The notes under the pieces are model-generated. The model searched no databases. It saw nothing but the letters and a program-made list of their open reading frames with translations, and was not told the DNA's origin. Shown one piece after another: positions 9,135 through 17,663 of a stretch of DNA of 64,000 nt. Positions within the stretch are counted from its first letter, which is position 1. Every line of letters begins with the position of its first letter. Position numbers and translations under genes: made by a program. The stretch is from Bacteroidota bacterium (GTDB taxonomy: Bacteria > Bacteroidota > Bacteroidia > Chitinophagales > Chitinophagaceae): the NCBI GenBank assembly GCA_023437225.1, contig JAEZGS010000007.1, positions 1-64,000 of the forward strand, in the 5' to 3' direction.

Positions 9135-9142
9135 TAGATTTG
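9135..9142 (+). promoter_or_regulatory. Possible -7 promoter box of the SDR gene
   Basis: TAGATTTG fits the Bacteroidota -7 element TAnnTTTG exactly and lies 46 bases before the ATG at 9189, in the divergent region to yjjG. No clear -33 element was found, so the call is tentative. Confidence 0.35.
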
Positions 9143-9188
9143 TATAGCCAGATTGGGTACGATCCAAAGGGCTCACAAAATTAAAGAT

Positions 9189-9890
9189 ATGAAAGCAGTA
9201 ATCACGGGTGCTTCGCGAGGTTTAGGGAAAACGATAGCGAGTTATTTTGCAAGATCCGGATATGATGTATACCTCGTGGCCAAGAATGCCCGGCTTCTGG
9301 AAGAAACGGCTGATGCATTCCGTGTTGAGTTTCCAACGATTAACGTTCACTGGGCCGCAGCAGATCTGGCCGATAAGCAGCAGTGTATGGATGCGGGTGA
9401 ACGCATTGTTAATGATAATTTTCAACCTGACGTGCTAGTCAATAATGCTGGTACATACAACCCCGGGTCGTTACATGATGAGCCTGATGGAGCATTGGAA
9501 ATGATGCTTGGTGTCAATCTTTACAGTGCCTATCATCTGACCCGCAAGCTGTTGCCCCCCATGATGCGAAGAAGGTCTGGCCATATTTTCAACATCTGTT
9601 CCATTGCCTCACTTGCAGCATATCCTGGTGGAGGTTCATACAGCATCAGCAAATATGCTCTCGCAGGTTTCTCGAAGAACCTTCGTCACGAATTGCAACC
9701 GTTCAACATTAAAGTAACAACAGTTTATCCCGGGGCGATTTATACTGACTCCTGGAAAGGAAGCGGAGTAAGCGAGGAGCGCATTATGACAACAAATGAC
9801 ATTGCTAGCCTGGTATTTGCAGCAAGCCAGTTATCGCCGGCTGCATGCCTTGAAGAGATCGTAGTCCGTCCGCAACTCGGCGACCTCTAA
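9189..9890 (+). CDS. Short-chain dehydrogenase/reductase
   Basis: A 233-residue classical SDR oxidoreductase. TGASRGLG near the N-terminus binds the NAD(P) cofactor, NNAG follows at about residue 87, and the catalytic Ser...Tyr-x3-Lys appears as NICSIASLAAYPGGGSYSISKY. The shortened start at 9189 puts the Rossmann strand MKAVITGAS at the N-terminus, as usual; the in-frame start at 9153 would add 12 polar residues. The substrate cannot be assigned. The batD gene follows 6 bases downstream on the same strand. Confidence 0.9.
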   Translation: MKAVITGASRGLGKTIASYFARSGYDVYLVAKNARLLEETADAFRVEFPTINVHWAAADLADKQQCMDAGERIVNDNFQPDVLVNNAGTYNPGSLHDEPDGALEMMLGVNLYSAYHLTRKLLPPMMRRRSGHIFNICSIASLAAYPGGGSYSISKYALAGFSKNLRHELQPFNIKVTTVYPGAIYTDSWKGSGVSEERIMTTNDIASLVFAASQLSPAACLEEIVVRPQLGDL

Positions 9891-9896
9891 TCAACT

Positions 9897-11645
9897 ATGA
9901 AGCAGAGATCCGTCTTAAAAATTTTGTTTGCGTTGATCTTAACGGTATTGGCGTTCCTTAACGGGTATGCACAACCGAAGTTCTATACACAGATCAGCGA
10001 ACCTAAGATATACCTCGGGCAGTCGTTCCAGGTACGCTATATCGTGGAAGGAAGCTCGGAAATAGGGCTGTTCAGATTGCCCGACTATGAAGGATTCCAG
10101 GTTACAAACATTTATGAGGTTCCATCCAGCCAGAAGATCGATCCGGTATCACAACAACCCATAAGCGTCTATTCAAAAGTTGTGGTGCTTACACCGATCG
10201 AGTCAGGAAGTTTTATCATTCGCGGAGCAATAGCTCAGATCGGGGGCAAGACACTTCGGGCCAATAACGTACGCATATCTGTTTGGCCGGACAGCAGAGG
10301 CACGAACGATGGCGGTGTGGAAGATGCCTCAGAACTTCGGGAGGGAGAATCGATCGATCAAAAACTACAGGATAATTTTTTCCTTCTGGCAGAAGTCAGC
10401 AAGCGCACCTGTTTTGTGGGAGAACCGATCTATGCAGTAATAAAAGCATGCTCGCGTTTGAATGCTACTTCGCAGGTAACGCGGCGCCCGTCTTTCACAG
10501 GCTTCAGTGTAATAGAAATGGTAGATAACTACGATCAGCCACCAACCGTGGAGAAGATCGATGGCGTTAATTTTTTCGTTCACATCATTCGTAAAGTGCA
10601 GTTGTTGCCATTACAACCAGGAAAATTTGTGATCGACCATGCAGAAGTGGAGAGCACTGTTCAATTTGTAACCCCTAACCCGGAGATGGACTTTGAAGAA
10701 GTGATCAGAGGTAAGCCGGATCTTAAGACGATCTCCCGCGATGTCACCCTCCGTTCGCCTTCGATACCCATTGAAGTAAAGCCACTGCCGGATACCGGAC
10801 AGCCCGCAAATTTCAGTGGCGCTGTAGGTGCTTTTTCGGTAATGGCATCTGTGAGTGACCGTACCATTGAAGAAGGATCAACAGGTACTTTGAAAGTGAT
10901 CATTAAAGGCAGGGGCAATCTGCCGTTGATCACTGCACCTGACATACCTTCAACAGACAAATTTTCCATCAGCGCTGCCGGGGTCAAAGAAAACCTCGAT
11001 CCCTACCAGCATCCCGTTGGCGGTTATAAAGAATTCGAATACGAGGTAACGCCTAAAGTGCATGGCAACTTACAGATACCGGCCATTTCATTTGCGTACT
11101 TCGATCCATCGCAAAAAAAATACATCACCGAACAGGCTGGTCCGTTTTATTTCAATGTAGTGGATCCGAAAGGGAATGCGGGCGGTGCATTTGTCGAAGG
11201 GAAAAATTCCGGTGGCATCCCTCCGCAACTTTTTGCATTCGGCCTTATTGCGTTATTGATTATCGGTTGGATCGTTTATCAATTTCTGAGTGGACAAAAA
11301 CAAAAACAGACCGCGTCTTTGCCAGCAACTCCGCCGATTATTGAGGTGAATAAATTTGCTTCCGTAGATGCAGCTATAGCCGAACAACGTCCAACCACGT
11401 TCTTACAGGAATTGCAGAAGCTTATATACATCGAACTAGACACAAAATATGACCTTGCATTGAAACATCACTCAAGATATGAGCTTTCGAATGCAATGAA
11501 GATGAAAGAATGCGATGCCGCACAGATTCAAAAAGCTGATGCGTTGCTGGCTGAATGTGAATGGAACCTGTACGCAGCCGGTGCTGAGGTTGAATTTGAA
11601 AGATTACGAAACGAAGCTGCGGAACTTTTAAATTTTGATAAATGA
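9897..11645 (+). CDS. batD: BatD-family protein (aerotolerance-type)
   Basis: A 582-residue exported protein: signal peptide through NGYAQ, several beta-sandwich repeats beginning PKFYTQISEPKIYLGQSFQVRYIVEG, one membrane segment at about residues 443-463, and a helical cytoplasmic C-terminus. This is the architecture of BatD/oxygen-tolerance proteins, which in Bacteroidota are usually encoded with MoxR and the VWA proteins BatA and BatB. None of those partners is in this window; the neighbour is an SDR gene. The biochemical role of the family is not settled; a scaffold for VWA/MoxR complexes at the inner membrane is commonly assumed. Confidence 0.88.
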   Translation: MKQRSVLKILFALILTVLAFLNGYAQPKFYTQISEPKIYLGQSFQVRYIVEGSSEIGLFRLPDYEGFQVTNIYEVPSSQKIDPVSQQPISVYSKVVVLTPIESGSFIIRGAIAQIGGKTLRANNVRISVWPDSRGTNDGGVEDASELREGESIDQKLQDNFFLLAEVSKRTCFVGEPIYAVIKACSRLNATSQVTRRPSFTGFSVIEMVDNYDQPPTVEKIDGVNFFVHIIRKVQLLPLQPGKFVIDHAEVESTVQFVTPNPEMDFEEVIRGKPDLKTISRDVTLRSPSIPIEVKPLPDTGQPANFSGAVGAFSVMASVSDRTIEEGSTGTLKVIIKGRGNLPLITAPDIPSTDKFSISAAGVKENLDPYQHPVGGYKEFEYEVTPKVHGNLQIPAISFAYFDPSQKKYITEQAGPFYFNVVDPKGNAGGAFVEGKNSGGIPPQLFAFGLIALLIIGWIVYQFLSGQKQKQTASLPATPPIIEVNKFASVDAAIAEQRPTTFLQELQKLIYIELDTKYDLALKHHSRYELSNAMKMKECDAAQIQKADALLAECEWNLYAAGAEVEFERLRNEAAELLNFDK

Positions 11646-11655
11646 TCAGTAGTTA

Positions 11656-11700
11656 ATCATTCTGAATTCTCAATTCTCATTTCCCAATTCTGAATATTTG
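11656..11700 (-). repeat. GAATTGAGAATTGGGAAAT-type repeat at RR 3' end
   Basis: On the minus strand, GAATTGGGAAATGAGAATT- and GAATTCAGAATG-like units run through and past the stop codon of the response regulator gene. The last codons of that gene (SELGNEN) are written by the repeat. A close relative lies at about 31.84-31.88 kb, again behind a minus-strand stop codon. Purine-rich in the sense direction of the gene it follows. Confidence 0.7.
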
Positions 11701-12389
11701 TATCCCACACCTCTCACCGAATGAAAATATCGTGGGTTGCGTGAATCTTCTTCAAAGTATTTGCGGAAGTTCAGTATGAAATTATCGATTGTTCTTGTCG
11801 TTGGGTATACATTGTAACCCCACACGGTCTGTAGAATTTTTTCTCGTGGTACCACTTCATTCTTGTTTTCGATAAGAAGCTTGAGAAGCATTGCTTCTTT
11901 CTTGCTGATCTGAAGGCGCTGACCATCGTGTGTAAGAATCTCCTGGGCGCTGAAGTTGATGGTGTTCTTACCAAAACTATACGAATCGCCGACGGTATCT
12001 TTTTCCGTCATGCGTTTATTTTTCTCGATCAGCTTTTGCACACGCAACAACAGTTCTTCGAGGTTGAACGGTTTTGTAAGGTAATCATCGGCACCTTTTT
12101 TCAAACCCAGAACCCGGTCGGCGCTCGTGTTCTTAGCACTCAAAATCAATATCGGAACTTCATTGTGTTGAACCCGCAGACGCTCCGTTACACTAATACC
12201 ATCGGTTCCGGGAAGCATGATGTCCATAATGATCAGGTCAAAATATTCCTGCTCAACTTTCTTCAATGCTTCCGATCCGTTATAAGCAGAAGTTATTTCG
12301 TAACCTTCCAACTCAAGGTTAAGCTTAAGTGCGTCGTGAAGGTTTTCTTCGTCTTCTACAAGTAATATCGAAGCTTTTTGTGTTGCCAT
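11670..12389 (-). CDS. Response regulator, OmpR/PhoB family
   Basis: A 239-residue two-component regulator: receiver domain (acidic pair in LLVEDEEN, phospho-acceptor Asp56 in IIMDIMLPG, Lys in DDYLTKPF) and a C-terminal winged helix (about residues 145-235, with VPREKILQTVWGY and FRKYFEED..RYFHSVRGVGYKY). It acts on the cognate sensor kinase just upstream. The ATG at 12389 has the Shine-Dalgarno-like GGAAGAG seven bases before it, while the ATG at 12404 abuts the kinase stop and lacks one. The last residues are encoded by a 3' repeat. Signal and regulon unknown. Confidence 0.94.
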   Translation of the reverse strand: MATQKASILLVEDEENLHDALKLNLELEGYEITSAYNGSEALKKVEQEYFDLIIMDIMLPGTDGISVTERLRVQHNEVPILILSAKNTSADRVLGLKKGADDYLTKPFNLEELLLRVQKLIEKNKRMTEKDTVGDSYSFGKNTINFSAQEILTHDGQRLQISKKEAMLLKLLIENKNEVVPREKILQTVWGYNVYPTTRTIDNFILNFRKYFEEDSRNPRYFHSVRGVGYKYSELGNEN

Positions 12390-12404
12390 GTGTATCTCTT
12401 CCAT

Positions 12405-13379
12405 CTACGTTTTAAAAGTAACGGTGAATACAGATCCGCGTGGTGTGTTATCAGTAACCTGTATCCTGGCTCTATGTGCTTCCGCTATCTTTCGGCAAAG
12501 GTACAATCCCAGTCCTGTTCCCTTTGTAACGCGGGTTTGTTCATTCCCCACCCGATAGAACTTGTCAAAAATATATTTGCGCTCTTTCACAGGAATGCCC
12601 ACACCTTCATCACTTACTTTTAATACGATGGATTCTGATCCTTTATGTAGATCAAGTCCGATGGTTGTGCCCGGGGGCGAATACTTCACCGCATTTTCCA
12701 GCAGGTTGCTCACCAGCATCTGGATGAGTACTTCGTCCCCCGTAAACAAGATGGATTCCTGAAACGCAATATTCCATTGCTTATCCATAAATCTATGTTG
12801 TGCATCGCTCACAATCTCGCGCGTCGCTGCCGACAGATCGAACTCTTCACGTGCTCTGTGATAGCGGCCCGATTCTAACTGGGCACTGACAAGGATGTTA
12901 TTTGCTAATTGATCAAGGCGACTGGCTTCTTTCAATGTGGACTCGATAAGCTTGTTCTGTTTCGCTTCATCGAGTTTGTGTTTTTGTAACGTTTGCAAAT
13001 TAAGCCGGGTAATGGCAATGGGAGTTTTCAATTCATGGGTTACTGCCATCATGAAATTCTCCTGTTGTTGTTGCAATCGGAATTGACGACGCACTGCCCT
13101 GAACAGATATACCGCGCACACCAGTATCAACAATAAAAAGGTAACGCCTTCTCCTACATACTGATTGAAGTGTCGGTTGCGATGGTCATTTATCTCAGCA
13201 ATCTTTTGCATGTACTGCGGATCATCTGCATTCAGGAGGCTGATCCTGTATCCGGTCATCTCGCGGTTTTGTGTTTCAAGTTCAATGAACCAGAATACCA
13301 ATGCCGCAATGATGTATAGGAGCAATACCCAGTAAATAATGGTAATGATGCGCCGCCTGGTTTTCAATGATTGAGCCAT
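12405..13379 (-). CDS. Sensor histidine kinase
   Basis: A 324-residue membrane kinase. Two transmembrane segments (about residues 11-34 and 78-97) frame a short periplasmic loop of some 45 residues, too small for a classical sensor fold. The dimerisation domain has His115 in MMAVTHELKTP, and the ATPase domain shows N box NLLENAVKYSP, DEGVGIPVKERKYIFDKFYR and GTGLGLYLCRKI. It phosphorylates the response regulator encoded directly downstream. gldH lies 12 bases upstream on the same strand, so the group may be one transcript. Confidence 0.94.
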   Translation of the reverse strand: MAQSLKTRRRIITIIYWVLLLYIIAALVFWFIELETQNREMTGYRISLLNADDPQYMQKIAEINDHRNRHFNQYVGEGVTFLLLILVCAVYLFRAVRRQFRLQQQQENFMMAVTHELKTPIAITRLNLQTLQKHKLDEAKQNKLIESTLKEASRLDQLANNILVSAQLESGRYHRAREEFDLSAATREIVSDAQHRFMDKQWNIAFQESILFTGDEVLIQMLVSNLLENAVKYSPPGTTIGLDLHKGSESIVLKVSDEGVGIPVKERKYIFDKFYRVGNEQTRVTKGTGLGLYLCRKIAEAHRARIQVTDNTPRGSVFTVTFKT

Positions 13380-13391
13380 GCGCTTTTATTT

Positions 13392-13856
13392 TCAAGGTGC
13401 TTTTTCTATCCGGATGCCCACATTCATCACATGAGCAAGAGGGTCTTCGCGCATGATGTTCTCGATGCGGAAGGTATATATGCCCTTCTTGGGAAACCTT
13501 GCCGGAGCTATCAGTATGCGGTGTTCAAAGATGTCGTCCATCCCTGAACCAAGCCATCCTTTGTCGTCGGTCGCCAGTCTCAGGTCGAAGCGTTGCCTGC
13601 GTTCCTTTTCACCGGGAACGGAAGTATAGAGGTTGATCCAAAGATTATTATATCGATAAGCATCTGTATGCCTCACCACCGCATAAATATTATGTACTGA
13701 TATCGTGTCGGTGATTTCAACTTTCACCTCAGGTATGAAGTTGCCCTGCCATTCATGTGATGGAATGGCAACATTTTTTTCGAAGACGCCTGTGGTGAAT
13801 TCGCATGATGCGAACAACAGGCAGAGGAATAAAGGAGCAATGATCTTCCTAAGCAT
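13392..13856 (-). CDS. gldH: Gliding motility lipoprotein GldH
   Basis: A 154-residue lipoprotein with a signal peptide ending in the lipobox FASC (Cys18). The mature sequence, including VFEKNVAIPSHEW, YNNLWINLYT and GWLGSGMDDIFEHR, fits GldH, an outer-membrane-associated lipoprotein needed for gliding in Flavobacterium. The family is also present in non-gliding Bacteroidota, so motility cannot be concluded. It starts one base after the yicC stop, so both are cotranscribed, followed by the two-component genes. Confidence 0.87.
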   Translation of the reverse strand: MLRKIIAPLFLCLLFASCEFTTGVFEKNVAIPSHEWQGNFIPEVKVEITDTISVHNIYAVVRHTDAYRYNNLWINLYTSVPGEKERRQRFDLRLATDDKGWLGSGMDDIFEHRILIAPARFPKKGIYTFRIENIMREDPLAHVMNVGIRIEKAP

Positions 13857-13857
13857 C

Positions 13858-14733
13858 TTATAAAACGTTCAGTACTTGTTCTTTTGCTTTTTCCAGTTCA
13901 TCTTTCATAAGCACTACACATCGCTGTATGGTGCTGTCGTATGCTTTCGCGCCAGTAGTGTTGATCTCACGTCCGATCTCCTGCAACACAAAAGAAAGCT
14001 TCTTGCCCTTGCCGTCTTCTTCGTTATTGAGTATCGAAACGAAATAGTCACAATGGTTCTTCAATCGAACCTGTTCTTCCGAAAGATCGATCTTTTCAAT
14101 GTAGTAGATGATTTCCTGCTCAAGCCGATTCGGATCGTAATTCTCTTTCCCAACGTTCTCTTCGAGAACTTTCTTAAGACCTTCTTTGATCTTTTGTTTA
14201 CGAAGCGGTTCAAGTTGAGCAATCTCTTCCTGTTGCTCCCGGATGTTCTGTATGCGAAGAGTCAAATCGCGATGAAGCGACTGCCCTTCTTCTTTCCGAT
14301 GATGATTCAGATTGTTTACAGCTTCTTCAATTACTTTTCGCAAGCCCTCCCACTCTTCGTCATTAAGTGTTTCTCCAGTAGGGGTGATAACTTCGGGAAG
14401 CTTAAGAAGAGTACTTAACACATGGGATGGATCCAGGTTGAGATCCTGTGCGATCTTTGATATCGGTTCGAAATAAGCTTTTGCCAGGTCTGTATTGATG
14501 GATACAGGTTTTGCGCTGCCTGTTTCTTTAAGAGTGATGGTGCAGTCAATAGTGCCGCGATACAAATGCTGCGACAGCATTGTTCTTATTTCAAACTCGA
14601 ATGGCTTTAGAAATGCAGGCAGTTTGAGATTCAGTTCAAATTGTTTTCCGTTGAGCGACTTGATGTCTACCAGGAATGTTTTATCACCCACGGGTTGTTC
14701 CGCTCTTCCAAAACCTGTCATCGATCGAACCAT
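13858..14733 (-). CDS. yicC: YicC family endoribonuclease
   Basis: A 291-residue cytoplasmic protein. The N-terminus MVRSMTGFGRAE is the invariant family start and fixes the ATG at 14733; the in-frame sequence upstream to 14778 is not expected to be translated. The YicC_N domain covers about residues 1-155, and a DUF1732 domain forms the C-terminus, with SFVLQEIGREINTTGAKA. YicC proteins are stress-related RNA endonucleases in E. coli and related bacteria. Translation is likely coupled to gldH. Confidence 0.93.
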   Translation of the reverse strand: MVRSMTGFGRAEQPVGDKTFLVDIKSLNGKQFELNLKLPAFLKPFEFEIRTMLSQHLYRGTIDCTITLKETGSAKPVSINTDLAKAYFEPISKIAQDLNLDPSHVLSTLLKLPEVITPTGETLNDEEWEGLRKVIEEAVNNLNHHRKEEGQSLHRDLTLRIQNIREQQEEIAQLEPLRKQKIKEGLKKVLEENVGKENYDPNRLEQEIIYYIEKIDLSEEQVRLKNHCDYFVSILNNEEDGKGKKLSFVLQEIGREINTTGAKAYDSTIQRCVVLMKDELEKAKEQVLNVL

Positions 14734-14777
14734 ATGAGAAAAATTTGTAGCAAGGTAATTGTTTATTGCAATTGTCA

Positions 14778-15374
14778 TTACGAAAAAGGCAAGCCGGTTC
14801 TTTTATATGCCTCTGCTTTACTCATTTCCCGGATGTCTCCGGCTTCCAGACCATCTATCGTCATCTTTCCGATCCTGTATCTGACAAGTCGCAATGTTGG
14901 ATATCCTGTTGCCGCTGTCATCTTTCTCACCTGGCGATTTTTTCCTTCGTGGATGGCAATACTGATCCAACTGGTTGGAATGGCCTTGCGGAAACGGATG
15001 GGAGGAATTCTTTGGGGCAATGATGGTTCGTTGATGAGCAACGAAACTTTTGCGGGGCGGGTGCGATATGTTTTGCCATCGACACTGATATCAACTCCGC
15101 TCTGCAGTTGCAGGATCGCATCGCTGCTAATAGCACCTTCTACCTGTACGTAGTATTCTTTTTCATGTTGAAACGACGGGTGGGTAAGTCGATGTTTGAA
15201 AAAATTATCATTGGTAAGAATCAGCAATCCTTCGCTGTCATAATCAAGTCGTCCTACAGGATACACGTCCGGAGCCACTTTGAACACATCTTTCAATGTC
15301 TTCTTATTATCCGAAGGACTGAATTGAGTAATTACCTGGAAAGGTTTGTAAGCGATAAAATACTGCTGCGTCAT
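14778..15374 (-). CDS. Pseudouridine synthase, RsuA/RluE type
   Basis: About 198 residues; isomerises uridine to pseudouridine in rRNA. The catalytic Asp is in VGRLDYDSEGLLILTND, followed by the conserved lysine and tyrosine region KEYYVQVEG and by IAIHEGKNRQVRKMTAATGYPTLRLVRYRIG. There is no N-terminal S4 domain, as in RluE rather than RsuA. The ATG at 15374 matches the family start (QQYFIAYKPF). Its Shine-Dalgarno-like AGGAGG lies inside a strong hairpin at 15384-15407, described separately. Target site (RluE acts on 23S rRNA 2457 in E. coli) is an inference. Confidence 0.9.
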   Translation of the reverse strand: MTQQYFIAYKPFQVITQFSPSDNKKTLKDVFKVAPDVYPVGRLDYDSEGLLILTNDNFFKHRLTHPSFQHEKEYYVQVEGAISSDAILQLQSGVDISVDGKTYRTRPAKVSLLINEPSLPQRIPPIRFRKAIPTSWISIAIHEGKNRQVRKMTAATGYPTLRLVRYRIGKMTIDGLEAGDIREMSKAEAYKRTGLPFS

Positions 15375-15383
15375 AAAAGAAAA

Positions 15384-15407
15384 ATCCTCCTGAAAAATCA
15401 GGAGGAT
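15384..15407 (-). promoter_or_regulatory. Leader hairpin burying the ribosome binding site
   Basis: A perfect 10-bp stem (ATCCTCCTGA/TCAGGAGGAT) with a 4-base loop. Read on the minus strand it is followed by TTTTTCTTTT and then the ATG of the pseudouridine synthase gene. The 3' arm contains AGGAGG, so the structure could both hide the ribosome binding site and act as a Rho-independent attenuator. No upstream minus-strand gene exists that would need a terminator here. Confidence 0.6.
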
Positions 15408-15614
15408 AATATGTAGATGGGTTAGTAAGTACCGGGAATAAATTCCCTTCACAATATTAAAAATAATTTTTTCTATATGAAAAAAAATTCCAACAAATTT
15501 TATTCACAATTTTTTCGTGAGCGTGGGGAAAACACTTGCAATGTATCGCGAGTGCACACGACTGTTGAATCAAATCTGTTTGTTGAATGATTTACTTTCG
15601 CCAAAACTTCTCTC

Positions 15615-16559
15615 ATGAAATTTCCAACTCCCGTATCGGTTCAATGGTTTGCAGAGTTTATTGGTGCTGAGCTGATCGGTAATAAAGATGGGCAGGCAAC
15701 AGGTATCAATGAGATTCACAAAGTAGAAAGTGGCGATCTTGTATTTGTTGATCACCCGAAGTATTATGATAAGTGTCTTAATTCCGCAGCCACATACATC
15801 ATCATTAACCAGGCAACTGCAGTACCTGATGGGAAGGCCATACTTGTACATCCTGAACCTTTCGAAGCATACTTGAAAATAGTACGGCACTTCCGTCCTT
15901 TTGAACCGGGTATGGAAGCGAATAACAGCATTTCATCTGTTGCATCGTCTGCTATCATTTATCCTGGTGCGTACATTGGCAGACATGTAACGGTTGGTGA
16001 AAACACAATCATACATCCGAATGTTACTATCATGGATCATTGCGTTATTGGGAACAATGTGATCATCCAGGCCGGCACAGTCATTGGCTCTGATGCGTTC
16101 TATTACAATACAAAAAAGAATCGTTCCGTCTGGTACAAGAAGATGGACAGTTGCGGGCGTGTGATCATTGAAGACTTCGTTGAAATCGGCGCCGGATGTA
16201 CCATTGATCGTGGTGTTAGTCATGATACGATTATTGGCGAAGGCTCAAAGCTGGATAATCATGTGCATATCGGTCATGATACCGTGCTGGGAAAGAACTG
16301 TCTTCTCGCTGCACAGGTGGCGATTGCAGGAGCAACAACATTAGGCAACGGTGTTGTGTTGTGGGGACAGGTAGGTGTATCCAAGACGCTGACCATCGGG
16401 GACAACGCCGTGATACTTGCACAGAGTGGTGTAGGTGGATCGCTTGCCGCAAATCAGACATATTGGGGTTCGCCTGCAGAAGATGCTTTAACAAAAAAGC
16501 GTGAACTGGTTTGGGTAAAGCGAATCCCCGAGATGTGGGAGAAACTGAAGTTGAAATGA
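15615..16559 (+). CDS. LpxD-like N-acyltransferase
   Basis: A 314-residue protein with the LpxD arrangement: N-terminal uridine-binding-like domain (about residues 1-100) and a left-handed beta helix of hexapeptide repeats from about residue 110 (IYPGAYIGRHVTVGENTIIHPNVTI). The catalytic His region appears as DNHVHIGHDTVLGKNC. LpxD adds the second 3-hydroxyacyl chain to UDP-GlcN in lipid A synthesis. Bacteroidota often carry a second, divergent LpxD homologue apart from the lpx cluster, and this copy stands alone, so the exact acceptor is open. An AT-rich region upstream and TTACTTTCG before the start could be the promoter. Confidence 0.82.
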   Translation: MKFPTPVSVQWFAEFIGAELIGNKDGQATGINEIHKVESGDLVFVDHPKYYDKCLNSAATYIIINQATAVPDGKAILVHPEPFEAYLKIVRHFRPFEPGMEANNSISSVASSAIIYPGAYIGRHVTVGENTIIHPNVTIMDHCVIGNNVIIQAGTVIGSDAFYYNTKKNRSVWYKKMDSCGRVIIEDFVEIGAGCTIDRGVSHDTIIGEGSKLDNHVHIGHDTVLGKNCLLAAQVAIAGATTLGNGVVLWGQVGVSKTLTIGDNAVILAQSGVGGSLAANQTYWGSPAEDALTKKRELVWVKRIPEMWEKLKLK

Positions 16560-17645
16560 TCATCGATAGATGTAATCATAAGGAAGCAACTCCGCTACCT
16601 TCTTCCATGCCCAGTAACCGGTAGTGATCAGATCATACTGCTCATAGAAGTATCCATTTTCTTCAATGGCAAATCCATCGTTGATACTTAAAAGTGTTAC
16701 CTGCATCTTTGTGTCCTTTGGAAGTTTGAATTCCGACAGGAACTTTTTGTCGGGAAATACTTTCTTGTAGGAGACGCGGTAATTTCCGTTGAAATAAACC
16801 TGCGCGGTCGTACTGTCCATGCTGAACACCGTACTGTCATATGGATCGATCAGTGTTCCCTTGTTTTCTTTGTCAAGTTGTTCAATGATGAATCCTTCAT
16901 CTGTCAGTATGCTGTCATAATATGAGCGCATAAAATGCAGCCTCGAACCGAGGTACGTACGTGCACGATTCTTTTCCCAGTACTCTTTCATTTCTTCGGT
17001 GGAATCCATTTCCTGGAAGAAGGGGTCGCCAGTGAACTGGCTGATCTTATTATTGTAATCATAACTGAAAGAATCGAGCGAGTAGCGTATCCGGTATCCT
17101 AGTTTTTGATTGATCACATTAAGATCTTCCCGCGCCGTGACACGCAAACGATGACGCTTGTTTGTTTTGGTATAAAAGAATCTCAGTGTTTCGGGGTTCT
17201 CGATGATGCAGCTATCAGCGTTTGCTGTATTTCCGATAAAGTGATCAAGGAAGAACGTTCCGAAGCGTTCCCAGCCATTCGCAACTTCATTGGATGCAAC
17301 AACTGCAACTTCTTCCAGGGCTTTATTCTGTTGAACGAGGTATATCATTATAGTGTCCGGGAGTGGCATCGCATTGCTCACCCTAATCATCTTCTTTTCA
17401 TAACCTGTGTAGGAGATAACGATGTCATAGCCGCCCTGCGGAAGTCGCAGAAAAAACAAGCCCTCTGCATTTGATATGGTGCCGTGCGTTGTGTTGGTGG
17501 CAAAAGCAGAAGCGCCCTGTAAGGGTTGATTTGTTGTTGAATCGAGCACTTTTCCAAGCACAGAGAAATTGCGCTCCTGTGCTTTTATAACTGCTGGAAA
17601 CAGGAAGATCGCGAACAAAGAGCAAACAAGGAATGTCGTTTTCAT
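16560..17645 (-). CDS. Exported protein with carboxypeptidase-like regulatory domain
   Basis: A 361-residue exported protein: signal peptide ending VIKAQ, then a carboxypeptidase D regulatory-like beta sandwich (about residues 27-110; VLGKVLDSTTNQPLQGASAF, SNAEGLFFLRLP, YDIVISYTGYE) common at the N-terminus of Bacteroidota surface proteins. The remaining 240 residues are mostly beta and include YLGSRLHFMRSYYDS and TLIDPYDSTVFSMDS; I recognise no enzyme motif there. It ends where the LpxD-like gene ends, with no spacer. Probably periplasmic or outer-membrane associated, function unknown. Confidence 0.8.
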   Translation of the reverse strand: MKTTFLVCSLFAIFLFPAVIKAQERNFSVLGKVLDSTTNQPLQGASAFATNTTHGTISNAEGLFFLRLPQGGYDIVISYTGYEKKMIRVSNAMPLPDTIMIYLVQQNKALEEVAVVASNEVANGWERFGTFFLDHFIGNTANADSCIIENPETLRFFYTKTNKRHRLRVTAREDLNVINQKLGYRIRYSLDSFSYDYNNKISQFTGDPFFQEMDSTEEMKEYWEKNRARTYLGSRLHFMRSYYDSILTDEGFIIEQLDKENKGTLIDPYDSTVFSMDSTTAQVYFNGNYRVSYKKVFPDKKFLSEFKLPKDTKMQVTLLSINDGFAIEENGYFYEQYDLITTGYWAWKKVAELLPYDYIYR

Positions 17646-17663
17646 AGTGTGAGGTCTTTATCG

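Noticed and set aside
13876..14418. 180-residue open frame opposite yicC
   Set aside because: Lies entirely antisense to a conserved gene; composition (Phe-rich, no motif) is what an opposite frame of a Lys/Glu-rich helical protein gives.
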